From Pectobacterium sp013449375 (lineage in GTDB: Bacteria; Pseudomonadota; Gammaproteobacteria; Enterobacterales; Enterobacteriaceae): a stretch of 64,000 nucleotides of DNA. The notes beneath the pieces were generated by a model. That model searched no databases and had not been told where the DNA came from. It saw only the letters and a program-made list of their open reading frames with translations. The stretch lies in NCBI RefSeq assembly GCF_048593165.1, contig NZ_CP184271.1, one strand, 5' to 3'. The position numbers were made by a program, and so were the translations under genes. This document shows positions 1-8,490 of the stretch, piece by piece (positions within the stretch are counted from its first letter, which is position 1; each line of letters begins with the position of its first letter).

Positions 1-263
1 TTGCCGTGCATGTCCAGCGCCAGCGAACGCGTAACACCGCCGCCCAGTGCACCGTACATAACGAAGTTCAGGGCGCCGATAGCGGGAAGCTCATAGCGGA
101 CAACCTCACCCGTCACGATATCGGCAAACCAATCCTTCACTTTCTCGGCCGTGATCGTCTCTTTCAGCACCTCATAATCTTCCGCCCGATAAGCAATCAG
201 CGAAATATTGGAGGTATTTCCTTTATCGCCGGTACGAGAGTGGGCAATTTCACGCAGTTTCAT
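1..263 (-). CDS. AtuA C-terminal-like (ferredoxin-fold) protein, partial
   Basis: The gene begins at an ATG at 263 and runs off the start of the window, so only about 87 N-terminal residues are visible. They open MKLREIAHSRTGDKGN and later carry a GALGGGVTRSLALD segment. I recognise this as the small domain that forms the C-terminal part of longer AtuA (acyclic terpene utilization) proteins. Here it is a separate gene whose ATG overlaps the TAA of the upstream AtuA-like gene by one base (TAATG), so the two are probably translationally coupled and act together. The biochemical function of this domain is not known to me. Family assignment is fairly secure; the substrate is not. Confidence 0.8.
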   Translation of the reverse strand, partial: MKLREIAHSRTGDKGNTSNISLIAYRAEDYEVLKETITAEKVKDWFADIVTGEVVRYELPAIGALNFVMYGALGGGVTRSLALDMHG

Positions 264-1603
264 TATTTAATCTCCAGATAATCAACGGCTGGTGTGACGC
301 AGGCGCGAGACAGCAGGGTGGAATCCATCGCCAGTATTTCTTTTACCGCTTTGTTAACACCGCCGCCGCCTGCCGGGCCGTTGGTATAGAGCGTTTCAAC
401 TTCGTTACCCACTTTCACCGCTTGCGCTCTGGAGGTGCAGCGTGCCGCGACGCGCGCGCGTACCTCATACGGTTCGCTGCTTTGCGACCGCTGTGCGCCG
501 TGCAGTGAATCAACCCCGATCAGGTCGTAACGGATTTCCTGAAAATCAATCTGGCACAGCGCAAAGCGCCCTTTGACGATATCCAGCGCTAAACGGCCGC
601 GTGCGACGGCACCGGGACCGGCGTAAGAAATTTCGCCTTCGCCGATGAAGCCGTCCTGATAACCGACAGACACTTTCAGCGTGTCGGTTTTTGCGCGTCC
701 GGTGGCACCCTGTACGCGTACGCGGTTTTCACCGTCTTGCGTAAAGGTGACGTGGCTGAAATCGGCAATCACGTCTGGGGTGATGTAGCTGTCCGGTCGG
801 TGAATTTCGTACAACAGCTGTTCTTTGCAGGTATCCACACAGACGCAGCCGCCGGAACCTTCGACTTTGGTAATGACGGCACTACCGTCCTCGCTAATTT
901 CCGCAATCGGGAAACCCAGACGATCAAGATGGGGAATGTCTTTGACGCCAGGATCGGCATAGTAACCACCGGTGATTTGACCCGCGCACTCCAACAGATG
1001 GCCGAGGCAAGTGCCTTTGCCCAGACGATCCCAGTCATCGGCCGCCCAGTTGAATTCATACATCATGGCGGACAGGAACAGAGACGGATCGGAAACGCGA
1101 CCGGCAATAATCACATCCGCCCCTTGGCGCAGCGCTTCTACCAGCGCATCGGCGCCGAGATAGGCATTGGCGGAAAGAATGTCTTTGCCGCAGCGTGAAA
1201 CAGGCTGACCCATCTCATCCAGCTTGGAATCCTGCGCAATCAGTACCGAGTGCACATCATCACCAGTCACGACGGCGATTTTCAGCTTCTCTGCACCCAG
1301 CTCTTTGGCGATTTCCAATACGCGCTGACCAGCGGCAACGGGGTTCGCCGAGCCCATATTGGTGATGATTTTGATGCCTTTCTCCAGGCAGAGCGGCAGC
1401 ACAGCGTGCATACGGTCGGCCAGTAGCTCGTTGTAGCCTTTTTCCGGGTTCTGCTGCTTCTGTTTTTGGCCGATGGCGATAGTGCGTTCTGCCAGACATT
1501 CAAATACCAGATACTGAATGTCGCCTTTTTGAGCCAGTTCTACGGCCGGTTCGATGCGATCGCCAGCATAGCCAGCGCCGGAACCAATACGAATTGTCTT
1601 CAT
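263..1603 (-). CDS. AtuA-family (DUF1446) protein
   Basis: This 446-residue cytoplasmic protein matches the DUF1446/AtuA family by its N-terminal GSGAGYAGDR motif (about residues 7-16), the FECLAERT segment (about 34-41) and NMGSANP (about 82-88). AtuA was named from acyclic terpene utilization in Pseudomonas, but family members occur with many carboxylate catabolic operons and their reaction is not established. The gene lies downstream of a CitMHS transporter (61-bp gap) and overlaps the separate small C-terminal-domain gene by one base. The context suggests metabolism of an imported carboxylate or its CoA derivative; this is inference. There is no evidence here for terpene degradation as such. 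Confidence 0.85.
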   Translation of the reverse strand: MKTIRIGSGAGYAGDRIEPAVELAQKGDIQYLVFECLAERTIAIGQKQKQQNPEKGYNELLADRMHAVLPLCLEKGIKIITNMGSANPVAAGQRVLEIAKELGAEKLKIAVVTGDDVHSVLIAQDSKLDEMGQPVSRCGKDILSANAYLGADALVEALRQGADVIIAGRVSDPSLFLSAMMYEFNWAADDWDRLGKGTCLGHLLECAGQITGGYYADPGVKDIPHLDRLGFPIAEISEDGSAVITKVEGSGGCVCVDTCKEQLLYEIHRPDSYITPDVIADFSHVTFTQDGENRVRVQGATGRAKTDTLKVSVGYQDGFIGEGEISYAGPGAVARGRLALDIVKGRFALCQIDFQEIRYDLIGVDSLHGAQRSQSSEPYEVRARVAARCTSRAQAVKVGNEVETLYTNGPAGGGGVNKAVKEILAMDSTLLSRACVTPAVDYLEIK

Positions 1604-1664
1604 AAACTTACCTTTATCAATGAAATGTGTCTGTTGGCGTGATCAATGGGAAACGGTGCGTTCC

Positions 1665-2987
1665 CTATAAGGGGAAGACCCCGAAGATGACGCAGGCGAA
1701 CGTCATGATGACGCTGGCGGCCCAGAGCACAGGGATAGAGAACTTCTGGTGGTCGGCGAGATCGACACCCGCCAGACTGACCAGGAGGAAGGTGGCTGGC
1801 GTCAGCGGGCTAACCGGGAAGCCTGTGGTCATCTGTCCTAATACGGAAGCCTGTGCGACCTGAATCGGCGGTACGCCCAGCATGTCCACGGTGTGGGCAA
1901 TGACTGGCATGATGCCGAAGTAGTACGAATCAGGGTCAAACACCAGACTCAGCGGCATGGAGATCAGGCCGACGATAAACGGAATGTGGGAGGCAAAAGA
2001 TTCCGGTACAAAGCTGACTGCCGAGAGCGACATGGCTTTCAGCATACCGGTGCCGCTCATGATGCCGGTGAACGCACCCGCAGCAAACAGTATGCTGGCC
2101 ATCATCAGCGCCGCTTTTGCATGGGCATTAATGCGCTCTTTCTGCATTTCAACGTTGGGATAGTTGAACATCAGCGCCAACGTCAGCGCGATCATGAAGG
2201 CGACCGTGGGTGAAATTTTGGTAAACACCATGGTGCCGATAACGGCAAGTACCAGCGCGATGTTGACCCAGAACATCTTCGGACGACGCAGCGCTTTTTC
2301 GGCATCGGTCAGCTCTTTCACATGCGCTTCAGCCGTGATGGACTGCGTGCCGCCAGCCAGCGGATTACCCGATGCCAATCCCAGACGCTTCTCTTCTTTC
2401 TTTCCCCAGTAATAGCCCATGAGCACCATGAAGGTCAGGCCGCAAAGCTGCGCTGGGATAAGCGGGATAAACAAGTCGTGCGTCGTGGTGTTTAATGCCG
2501 CGGCGGCACGGATCATCGGCCCGGTCCACGGCAGGAAGTTAACACCCGCGCTAAGTGCGGTAATACCGACCAGAATGCGCTTGTCCATACCGAGCTTGTT
2601 AAACAGCGGCAGCATGGCGGGAATGGTGATGAGGAAGGTGACGGCGCCGTTACCGTCCAGATGCGCAATCAGTGCCAATACGCCCGTGCCGATAATGATT
2701 TTTACCGGGTTGGTGCCGACCATACGTAAGATCCCCTTGATGATAGGATCAAACATGCCGGCATCGGTGACGACACCGAAGAAGGCGATGGCAAAAACAA
2801 ACATTGCCGCCATTGGGGCCAGCTTAGTGATACCGTCCACCACGTATTTTGCGGTATCGGTGCCGCTGCCTGCGGCGAGTGCACCAAGAACGGGAATCAC
2901 GATCAGCGCCACCAGAGGCGACATTCGTTTAGTCATGATGAAAAAGAGCAAGGTGGCTATGGTTAGCACCCCGATGAGAGCTAGCAT
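1665..2987 (-). CDS. CitMHS-family citrate/carboxylate:cation symporter
   Basis: A 440-residue polytopic inner-membrane protein with roughly twelve hydrophobic segments. It has features of the CitMHS family: an N-terminal helix followed by KRMSPLVALI, an AHLDGNGAVTFLITIPAM segment around residues 110-130, and NFLPWTGP near 155. Characterised members (Bacillus CitM and CitH) import citrate complexed with a divalent metal together with protons; the substrate of this one cannot be told from sequence. It starts at 2987 behind an AAGAGGAAC ribosome-binding site and is the first gene of the operon with the two AtuA-type genes. A LysR regulator is transcribed divergently 480 bp away and is the likely controller. 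Confidence 0.87.
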   Translation of the reverse strand: MLALIGVLTIATLLFFIMTKRMSPLVALIVIPVLGALAAGSGTDTAKYVVDGITKLAPMAAMFVFAIAFFGVVTDAGMFDPIIKGILRMVGTNPVKIIIGTGVLALIAHLDGNGAVTFLITIPAMLPLFNKLGMDKRILVGITALSAGVNFLPWTGPMIRAAAALNTTTHDLFIPLIPAQLCGLTFMVLMGYYWGKKEEKRLGLASGNPLAGGTQSITAEAHVKELTDAEKALRRPKMFWVNIALVLAVIGTMVFTKISPTVAFMIALTLALMFNYPNVEMQKERINAHAKAALMMASILFAAGAFTGIMSGTGMLKAMSLSAVSFVPESFASHIPFIVGLISMPLSLVFDPDSYYFGIMPVIAHTVDMLGVPPIQVAQASVLGQMTTGFPVSPLTPATFLLVSLAGVDLADHQKFSIPVLWAASVIMTFACVIFGVFPL

Positions 2988-3470
2988 AAAAGTTCCTCTT
3001 TAATAATATATTTGTATGTTGCCTATTTGTTTTATTTACAATGAATTAAACAACTCAATAACAATCCTTGTCATAATTAACAAAACAAATGAGTGCTTAC
3101 GCCAGAGTCATTTGATTTTTTGTCTGCGCTATTTTTATCACCCTCAACCCGATTTATACTAACTCGTAATCCTAATGGTTTTATTCGTAAATCTGATGGG
3201 TTTATTTTATTTGTTAATGGCATTAACTATTTCGATTTTCTTATTAATATCTAATTGATTGATTTAGTTTGTTTAACTGGGTCTTTTTACGTGATTGTTT
3301 TTTATGATTTGTGATATTTATCCAGAATATCCATTTTTATGAATAGTAGGCTGTGTTTGAATGGAATTAAATAAATGCGGGAGGGATCATAAAAATGGTA
3401 GTTACTGTTTTTTTCTATTGAATTTGTTCCTTTCTTACCGGAGACTTCATTTTATTTATATAAAAACACT
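2988..3470. promoter_or_regulatory. AT-rich divergent control region, CitMHS operon / LysR gene
   Basis: This 483-bp gap separates the divergent CitMHS operon and LysR gene and is markedly AT-rich compared with the flanking genes. No convincing reading frame, tRNA or terminator is visible. LysR-type proteins usually bind in such a divergent region at T-N11-A dyads; many weak candidates occur in sequence this AT-rich, so I do not name one. The region should hold both promoters. Confidence 0.5.
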
Positions 3471-4370
3471 ATGAACTTATCGATAAAACAATTACGGGCC
3501 TTTATCGCGTTGACGGAAACCGATAATTTCACGCGCGCGGCCCAGAAAATAAATCTCTCTCAGCCTGCATTTAGTTCGTTAATTGCTGGGCTGGAGGAAG
3601 AGGTCGGCTATCGGCTATTTGATCGTGATACACGTAAAGTGCAACTCAATGCTGATGGCCTCCATTTCATTGATATTGCTCGTCGGCTGGTGCAAACCCA
3701 TGACGATGCTGTCGGTGAGATCAAATCGTATGCCACGGGATACAAAGGGAAGATTGTGCTGGCGGTATTGCCGTCAATGGCGGTGGAATGGTTACCTCAG
3801 GTGCTGGCGCAATATCATCGCGCTTACCCCAAGATTAAGGTTGAACTGCTGGATACACAGTGGGATCGCTGCCTAAAGGCGGTGCTGGATGGGCGCGCCG
3901 ATCTGGCCCTGACGGCAGGGCAACCGTCGCCGGGAACGTTCAGTTCTCGCATGCTGTTTGCCGACAGCTTTTATCTGATCTGCCAGAACTCGCACCCGCT
4001 GGCGCAGCGCGACAGTGTTGATGTGGCCGACGTGGCGCCATACCCGTTTGTCGGGTTCTGCAAAGGCACCAGCATCCGGCAGTACACCGATCAGCTTATC
4101 GAACCAGAAGGCTTTAACTATGTGTTGGAAGTGCGTCAGTTGACCACCATGATGGGGCTGGTAGCGGCAAATTATGGTGTGAGTATTGTGACGGGGCTGA
4201 CGCTGTTCCAGTTTCAGCACAAAGACATTGCGATTATTCCGTTCCGAGATTTATCGCTACAGCGCGGTATCTATCTGGTGACGGATAGGGAGCGTCAGCT
4301 TTCGGTGTGTGCGAAAGAGTTTTATGACTTTCTGCTGGAGCGGGCGGAAAGTTTTGTTCCTGCCGCGTGA
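3471..4370 (+). CDS. LysR-family transcriptional regulator
   Basis: A 299-residue LysR-type regulator. Residues 1-60 form the winged helix-turn-helix, with the usual FIALTETDNFTRAAQKINLSQPAFS pattern; the rest, from about residue 90, is the type-2 periplasmic-binding-fold effector domain (KIVLAVLPSMAVEWLPQVL). Length is typical of the family. It is transcribed away from the CitMHS-AtuA operon, the standard LysR arrangement, so it probably activates that operon in response to the transported compound or a metabolite. The effector is unknown. The next gene downstream (ypfN) is convergent. Confidence 0.92.
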   Translation: MNLSIKQLRAFIALTETDNFTRAAQKINLSQPAFSSLIAGLEEEVGYRLFDRDTRKVQLNADGLHFIDIARRLVQTHDDAVGEIKSYATGYKGKIVLAVLPSMAVEWLPQVLAQYHRAYPKIKVELLDTQWDRCLKAVLDGRADLALTAGQPSPGTFSSRMLFADSFYLICQNSHPLAQRDSVDVADVAPYPFVGFCKGTSIRQYTDQLIEPEGFNYVLEVRQLTTMMGLVAANYGVSIVTGLTLFQFQHKDIAIIPFRDLSLQRGIYLVTDRERQLSVCAKEFYDFLLERAESFVPAA

Positions 4371-4433
4371 GAATCCAAACCGCCCGCAGCGTGACGCTTA
4401 ACTCGCGTGCTGGCGGTTTGGCGATGACCCGTA

Positions 4434-4625
4434 TCAGGGTTTTTTCTTCGGCCAGTCGTCGTCTTCATCATCCCATTTATCGTTGTTGTCACGATGCGGG
4501 GGCAATTTGGGTTTGTTGAGCAGAAAACGCGTGTGGTCAACGTTGCGCAATTCTTTGATGCCGTTAATCAGCATGCCTATCAGGATAATCAGGATTATCC
4601 ACCAGTAATCAGCCAGCCATGCCAT
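4434..4625 (-). CDS. ypfN: UPF0370 small membrane protein YpfN
   Basis: A 63-residue protein with one N-terminal membrane helix (residues about 5-22, WWIILIILIGMLI) followed by a charged cytoplasmic tail ending DDEDDDWPKKKP. This pattern matches the YpfN/UPF0370 family of enterobacteria, whose function is unknown. It is the last gene of the yffB-dapE-peptidase-ypfN operon, 2 bp after the peptidase stop. In E. coli ypfN directly follows dapE; here the peptidase gene lies between them. Confidence 0.85.
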   Translation of the reverse strand: MAWLADYWWIILIILIGMLINGIKELRNVDHTRFLLNKPKLPPHRDNNDKWDDEDDDWPKKKP

Positions 4626-4627
4626 GG

Positions 4628-5302
4628 TTACGCCTCATCAACATTATGAATATAACGGGTAAACAGCTGCGGCAAGTTCTGGCAAAGCCAGTGGTAGCCT
4701 GCAATATCTTCATCTTGCCAGGCGGCAAGAATGAGGTCGGGTGTAAGCTGTTCTTCCGCATACTGTGCTAATGGATAATAGCTGATATGCCAGGGTTCGA
4801 CTGCGACACCGCCGAGATCGTGCGCATAAGGCCGATAAAAACCGTATTCATGCATGTGCGCGCTCAACCACGCGTTCAAGGCGGCAAAATAACCGCCTTC
4901 TTCATATTCCCACGGTTCTAGCTGGAGCGAACTGCCTGCGGGTAATAAATCGGGATCGTAGATATCGAGATCGCTGCCCCAGTGGTGGCGGCTGGAGCCG
5001 GGCATGGCAGACCAGCGTAGAATCGCTTCACAGCGCTCGCCGTCGTCCAGAGATGAGACATCCAGCGGCTGGCTGTTTGCATCCATGACGGGACGCTCGC
5101 CGCGAAATTTACCATTCCAGATCTGACGCTGGCGTTCAAAATCACGAAACGTGCTGGCAGGCTGTAGGTTAAATCCTGCTGTTTTTGCCGCCAGCTGTAG
5201 CGCCAGAAATGCCGTTATCGCCTCCGGATGAAGGCGATGGCGACCGTCTAATACGACCAGATGTTGGTCGCTTTTACCGGTTAACATCGCTGACGTCATC
5301 AT
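4628..5302 (-). CDS. M15-family D-Ala-D-Ala carboxypeptidase-like protein
   Basis: A 224-residue protein of the VanY/M15B peptidase family. The zinc-binding signature is visible: an HHWGSDLD segment (about residues 106-113; H-x6-D type) and an EPWH segment (about 169-172; ExxH type). Family members cleave the terminal D-Ala of peptidoglycan stem peptides, but substrate specificity here is inferred. No signal peptide is evident, which is odd for a cell-wall enzyme, so a cytosolic dipeptidase or recycling role is possible. I place the start at 5302, where ATG overlaps the dapE TGA (ATGA); a second ATG follows immediately at 5299. An in-frame extension upstream would run inside dapE and is unlikely. 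Confidence 0.8.
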   Translation of the reverse strand: MMTSAMLTGKSDQHLVVLDGRHRLHPEAITAFLALQLAAKTAGFNLQPASTFRDFERQRQIWNGKFRGERPVMDANSQPLDVSSLDDGERCEAILRWSAMPGSSRHHWGSDLDIYDPDLLPAGSSLQLEPWEYEEGGYFAALNAWLSAHMHEYGFYRPYAHDLGGVAVEPWHISYYPLAQYAEEQLTPDLILAAWQDEDIAGYHWLCQNLPQLFTRYIHNVDEA

Positions 5303-6426
5303 GCGATGAGCTGCTCCATAATACGCTGGTACATGCGGCTCAGCAGCTGCAAGTCTGCCGCGCTGACGCATTCGTCCACTTTATGGATCGTGGCATTGAC
5401 GGGGCCGAGTTCAACCACCTGTGCGCCCATACGAGCGATAAAGCGGCCATCGGAGGTGCCGCCATTGGTCAGCAGCTCTGGCGTAACCTCATTGTAGTGC
5501 TTGACGGCATTCACTACGGCATCGACCAATTCGCCGCGTGCAGTCAAGAATGGCTGGCCGGAAAGCTTCCAGTCAATGGTGTAATTGAGCTGGTGGCGAT
5601 CTAGCAATTCTGCGACGCGCTGTTGGATTAGCGTATCCGTTAATTCGGTACTGAAACGGAAATTGAACTGCACAAACAGTTCACCGGGGATGACGTTGTT
5701 GCTGCCGGTGCCTGCCTGAATATTGGCAATCTGCATGGTGGTTGGTGGGAAGAAATCATTGCCCCGATCCCACTCGGTGGCGATCAGCTCGTTCAGCGCT
5801 GGTGCCGCACGATGAACGGGGTTGTCTGCCAGATGAGGGTAGGCTACGTGCCCCTGTACGCCGTGTACGCGTAGGTTCGCCGTGATAGAACCACGACGGC
5901 CATTTTTTACCACATCGCCCACAACATGCGTACTGGACGGTTCACCGACCAGACAGTAGTCAAGGCGTTCGTTGCGCGCCATCAGCGCCTCAACCACTTT
6001 TACCGTGCCATTAACGGCACTGGCTTCTTCGTCCGACGTAATCAGGAACGCGAGACGCCCTTGATGATTCGGGTGGGCGGCGACAAAGCGCTCGGCGGCA
6101 ATCACCATCGCGGCCAGTGAACCTTTCATGTCCGCCGCACCACGGCCGTACAGCATACCGTCGCGAATGATCGGCTCAAACGGCGGGTGCTGCCACTGGC
6201 TTTCATCCCCGCTGGGAACCACGTCAGTGTGTCCGGCGAAGGCCAGCGTTTTTCCTGTGCCGCGCCATGCCCAGAAATTTTGGGTATCGCCAAAATCCAT
6301 TGCTTCGACGGTAAAGCCCATCGCCGTCAGGCGTTCAATCATGAGTGCCTGGCAGCCCTCGTCGTTCGGGCTAAGGGAAGGGCGTTTAATTAACTGTTGA
6401 GCGAGCTCTATGACTGGGCAAGACAC
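5299..6426 (-). CDS. dapE: Succinyl-diaminopimelate desuccinylase
   Basis: DapE hydrolyses N-succinyl-LL-diaminopimelate to LL-diaminopimelate in the lysine and peptidoglycan precursor pathway. The 375-residue protein opens (V)SCPVIELAQQLIKRPSLSP, very close to E. coli DapE and of the same length. The zinc ligand region AGHTDVVPSGD places H66 as in E. coli, and the MKGSLAAMV and SDEEASA segments carry further metal and catalytic residues of the M20 fold. I choose the GTG at 6426, just after the yffB stop, because similarity begins there; the reading frame stays open into yffB but that part is not conserved. The gene is tightly coupled to yffB upstream and the M15 peptidase downstream. Confidence 0.95.
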   Translation of the reverse strand: MSCPVIELAQQLIKRPSLSPNDEGCQALMIERLTAMGFTVEAMDFGDTQNFWAWRGTGKTLAFAGHTDVVPSGDESQWQHPPFEPIIRDGMLYGRGAADMKGSLAAMVIAAERFVAAHPNHQGRLAFLITSDEEASAVNGTVKVVEALMARNERLDYCLVGEPSSTHVVGDVVKNGRRGSITANLRVHGVQGHVAYPHLADNPVHRAAPALNELIATEWDRGNDFFPPTTMQIANIQAGTGSNNVIPGELFVQFNFRFSTELTDTLIQQRVAELLDRHQLNYTIDWKLSGQPFLTARGELVDAVVNAVKHYNEVTPELLTNGGTSDGRFIARMGAQVVELGPVNATIHKVDECVSAADLQLLSRMYQRIMEQLIA

Positions 6427-6427
6427 G

Positions 6428-6805
6428 TTATTGGTTCTCCGCAATAAATTTCTGGTAGCTGTCGATACTGAATCCAAGCAGCGCGTTGCCGTCATCGGTA
6501 ATCAGCAACGGTCGTTTAATCACCGCTGGCTGTTCCAGCATTAGGTTTTTGGCTGCCTCTGCGCTGTCGTGGGTATCGCTGTTGATTAATTCGCGCAGCT
6601 CCTCACTGAGTTTACGCCAAGTCGTTCCGCGTGTGTTGAGTAAGGCCTGAAACCCCAGTTGGTCGATAAAACGCTGTAGCTGCGGTTCATCCAGACCGTC
6701 GGCACGGTAATCATGGAAGCGATACGCCACCTGTTGATCGTCCAGCCAGCGGCGCGCTTTCTTTATGGTGTCACAGTTTTTAATGCCGTACATGGTCAGC
6801 GTCAT
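6428..6805 (-). CDS. yffB: ArsC/Spx-family protein YffB
   Basis: A 125-residue thioredoxin-fold protein of the ArsC/Spx family, recognisable from YGIKNCDTIKKARRWLDD at residues 6-23 with a single N-terminal cysteine (C11) and a later NTRGTTWRKL segment. It resembles E. coli YffB (often labelled ArsC-family reductase), whose substrate is unsettled; arsenate reduction should not be assumed. It is the first gene of the operon leading into dapE, with one base between its stop and the dapE GTG, an arrangement conserved in enterobacteria. Confidence 0.88.
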   Translation of the reverse strand: MTLTMYGIKNCDTIKKARRWLDDQQVAYRFHDYRADGLDEPQLQRFIDQLGFQALLNTRGTTWRKLSEELRELINSDTHDSAEAAKNLMLEQPAVIKRPLLITDDGNALLGFSIDSYQKFIAENQ

Positions 6806-7026
6806 AGGGGTAAAATCCTTTCTGCTTATTGGGTTGCATGACGATCGCTGTTCTCGACAGCGCGATTTACTCGGGCAATAGCTCAGAATGCCGAAAAAGA
6901 GCGGGGAGATCTACTGTGAACCATGTAGCAAAAATGATTGCCTGTCTGTTTTTTGTACTTAAAAGGCTTTTTTTTGATTAAAAAGCGTGCGTATAATATA
7001 TCGCCGTTAATTACTAAGAGGTTTGT

Positions 7027-7086
7027 ATGGTAGAGGTAGAAGTAAGCACTTGGAAAGATTTTATTGAAGCAATGTTAGGCAAATAA
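7027..7086 (+). CDS. ypfM: YpfM-type 19-residue microprotein
   Basis: A 19-codon open frame translating MVEVEVSTWKDFIEAMLGK. It matches the E. coli small protein YpfM as I recall it, especially the WKDFIExMLxK core. A clear AAGAGG ribosome-binding site lies at 7016-7021, 5 bp before ATG. A good -10 hexamer TATAAT lies at 6992-6997 and a strong intrinsic terminator follows at 7135-7172, so this is a complete one-gene transcription unit. The neighbouring yffB gene is also next to ypfM in E. coli, which supports orthology. The function is unknown; the peptide could form one amphipathic helix. Confidence 0.8.
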   Translation: MVEVEVSTWKDFIEAMLGK

Positions 7087-7134
7087 TAACGAAAAGCACT
7101 GTTAGTCATTGCATACCAGGAATAAAATCATAAG

Positions 7135-7172
7135 AAAAAGCAGTATTGAGTCTCTCAATACTGCTTTTTTTC
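7135..7172 (+). terminator. Intrinsic terminator of ypfM
   Basis: A 16-bp perfect stem (7135-7150 with 7154-7169) with a 3-nt loop, followed by a U-tract. The upstream arm begins with an A-run, so it could also work for transcripts arriving from the opposite strand (ygeA-type gene). Confidence 0.9.
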
Positions 7173-7254
7173 TATCCAAAAAGGGGAAACTTGAGTAAAT
7201 AAAAGAGGGTATTATTAAGCTTGCGAACGAAATCCATTTTATTCAATTAATTCA

Positions 7255-7962
7255 TTATGATGATTGGTTAAGCGCAAATTTCGCAGCGGCAATCGCGTGA
7301 AGTTTGCTGGTGTCAAAAAGAGGAACTGTCGCATCTTGGGTACTGATTAACAGCGGGATTTCCGTACAACCCAGAATGATGCCTTCCGCGCCTTGCTGTT
7401 CAAGCTGCTGGATAATGTCCCGATAGACCTGCCGCGATGCGTCATTAATGTTCCCCAGACAAAGTTCGTCGTAAATGATGCGATTAACGATCGCTTTTCC
7501 CTCATGGTCGGGAACGACTACCTCCACGCCAAATCGTTCCTGAATGCGCTGACGATAGAAATCCTGCTCCATCGTATAGCGGGTTCCGAGCAGGCCGACT
7601 TTCTTCAATCCGTGCTGTTTCAGGCTGGCACCGGTAGCATCGGCAATATGCAAAAGAGGAAGCTGGCAGGCTCGTTCAACGTCATCGGCTACTTTATGCA
7701 TGGTGTTGGTACAGATGACGATAGCATCCGCTCCCGCCTGACGTAATCCCACCGCGATATCGCCGAGGACGGCGGCTGACTGCTCCCAATCACCTTGCGC
7801 TTGTAATCGTTCTATCTCGTGGAAATCGACGCTGTGCAGGATGATTTTGGCGGAGTGCAGGCCGCCAAGTTGGCCTTTCACATACTCGTTGATCATGCGG
7901 TAATACGGTATGGTTGATTCCCAACTCATTCCCCCGATCAGACCCAGCGTTTTGCTTATCAT
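7255..7962 (-). CDS. ygeA: Broad-specificity amino-acid racemase, YgeA type
   Basis: A 235-residue Asp/Glu racemase-family enzyme. The N-terminal GLIGGMSWESTIPYYR motif, the catalytic cysteine in CTNTMHK (C84) and the second in LGCTEIPLL (C199) form the two-base, PLP-independent active site. The sequence closely resembles E. coli YgeA, reported to racemize several amino acids such as homoserine; the physiological substrate here is not certain. I place the start at 7962, which has an AAGGAAAG ribosome-binding site and is where family similarity begins; the open frame continues upstream to 8085 without conservation. It appears to be a single gene. Confidence 0.85.
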   Translation of the reverse strand: MISKTLGLIGGMSWESTIPYYRMINEYVKGQLGGLHSAKIILHSVDFHEIERLQAQGDWEQSAAVLGDIAVGLRQAGADAIVICTNTMHKVADDVERACQLPLLHIADATGASLKQHGLKKVGLLGTRYTMEQDFYRQRIQERFGVEVVVPDHEGKAIVNRIIYDELCLGNINDASRQVYRDIIQQLEQQGAEGIILGCTEIPLLISTQDATVPLFDTSKLHAIAAAKFALNQSS

Positions 7963-8180
7963 GGTGCTTTCCTTCGATATCATAAAAAGTGATGAATCGG
8001 CCCGAACCGAGCGCTCTGTGTTCTGCATCGGGTTAAAATAGGGTAGTGAAGTCGTCCGGTATATCTTTTTAGCGACTTTTATCACTTTTTATCCAACTTC
8101 AACTGGACAAAAGGCCAATCTATTGTTGTACTGTACCTGACACAGATTTTGTGTCTTTCATTCATGTAAAGGTAAGTTTG

Positions 8181-8390
8181 ATGTCTAAGATTAAAGGTAG
8201 TGTTAAGTGGTTTAATGAGTCCAAAGGCTTCGGTTTCATTACTCCTGAAGATGGTAGCAAAGACGTGTTCGTACACTTCTCTGCCATCCAGAGCAATGGT
8301 TTCAAAACTCTGGCTGAAGGTCAGCGTGTAGAGTTCGAAATCACTGACGGTGCCAAAGGTCCTTCTGCTGCTAACGTTAACGCTATTTAA
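8181..8390 (+). CDS. cspE: Cold-shock-family RNA chaperone CspE
   Basis: A 69-residue cold-shock-domain protein with both RNA-binding motifs (KGFGFITP and VFVHFSAI). It differs from E. coli CspE at only a few positions. CspE binds single-stranded RNA, melts secondary structure and acts as a transcription antiterminator; it is usually constitutive. I choose the ATG at 8181 that gives MSKIKGSVKWFN, the family start. Its neighbour crcB, in the opposite direction, is conserved in enterobacteria. A strong terminator follows directly. Confidence 0.95.
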   Translation: MSKIKGSVKWFNESKGFGFITPEDGSKDVFVHFSAIQSNGFKTLAEGQRVEFEITDGAKGPSAANVNAI

Positions 8391-8406
8391 TTATACCGAT
8401 TTCGTG

Positions 8407-8435
8407 AAAAACCCGCCTAATGGCGGGTTTTTTTT
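8407..8435 (+). terminator. Intrinsic terminator of cspE
   Basis: An 11-bp stem (8407-8417 with 8422-8432) containing ACCCGCC/GGCGGGT, a TAAT loop and a run of eight T. The A-run upstream makes it potentially bidirectional, serving the convergent crcB as well. Confidence 0.93.
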
Positions 8436-8490
8436 GCTTCATTTTCCACGTGCTATCAATTTTCACGTGCCATCAATTATCAAAAAAGTA

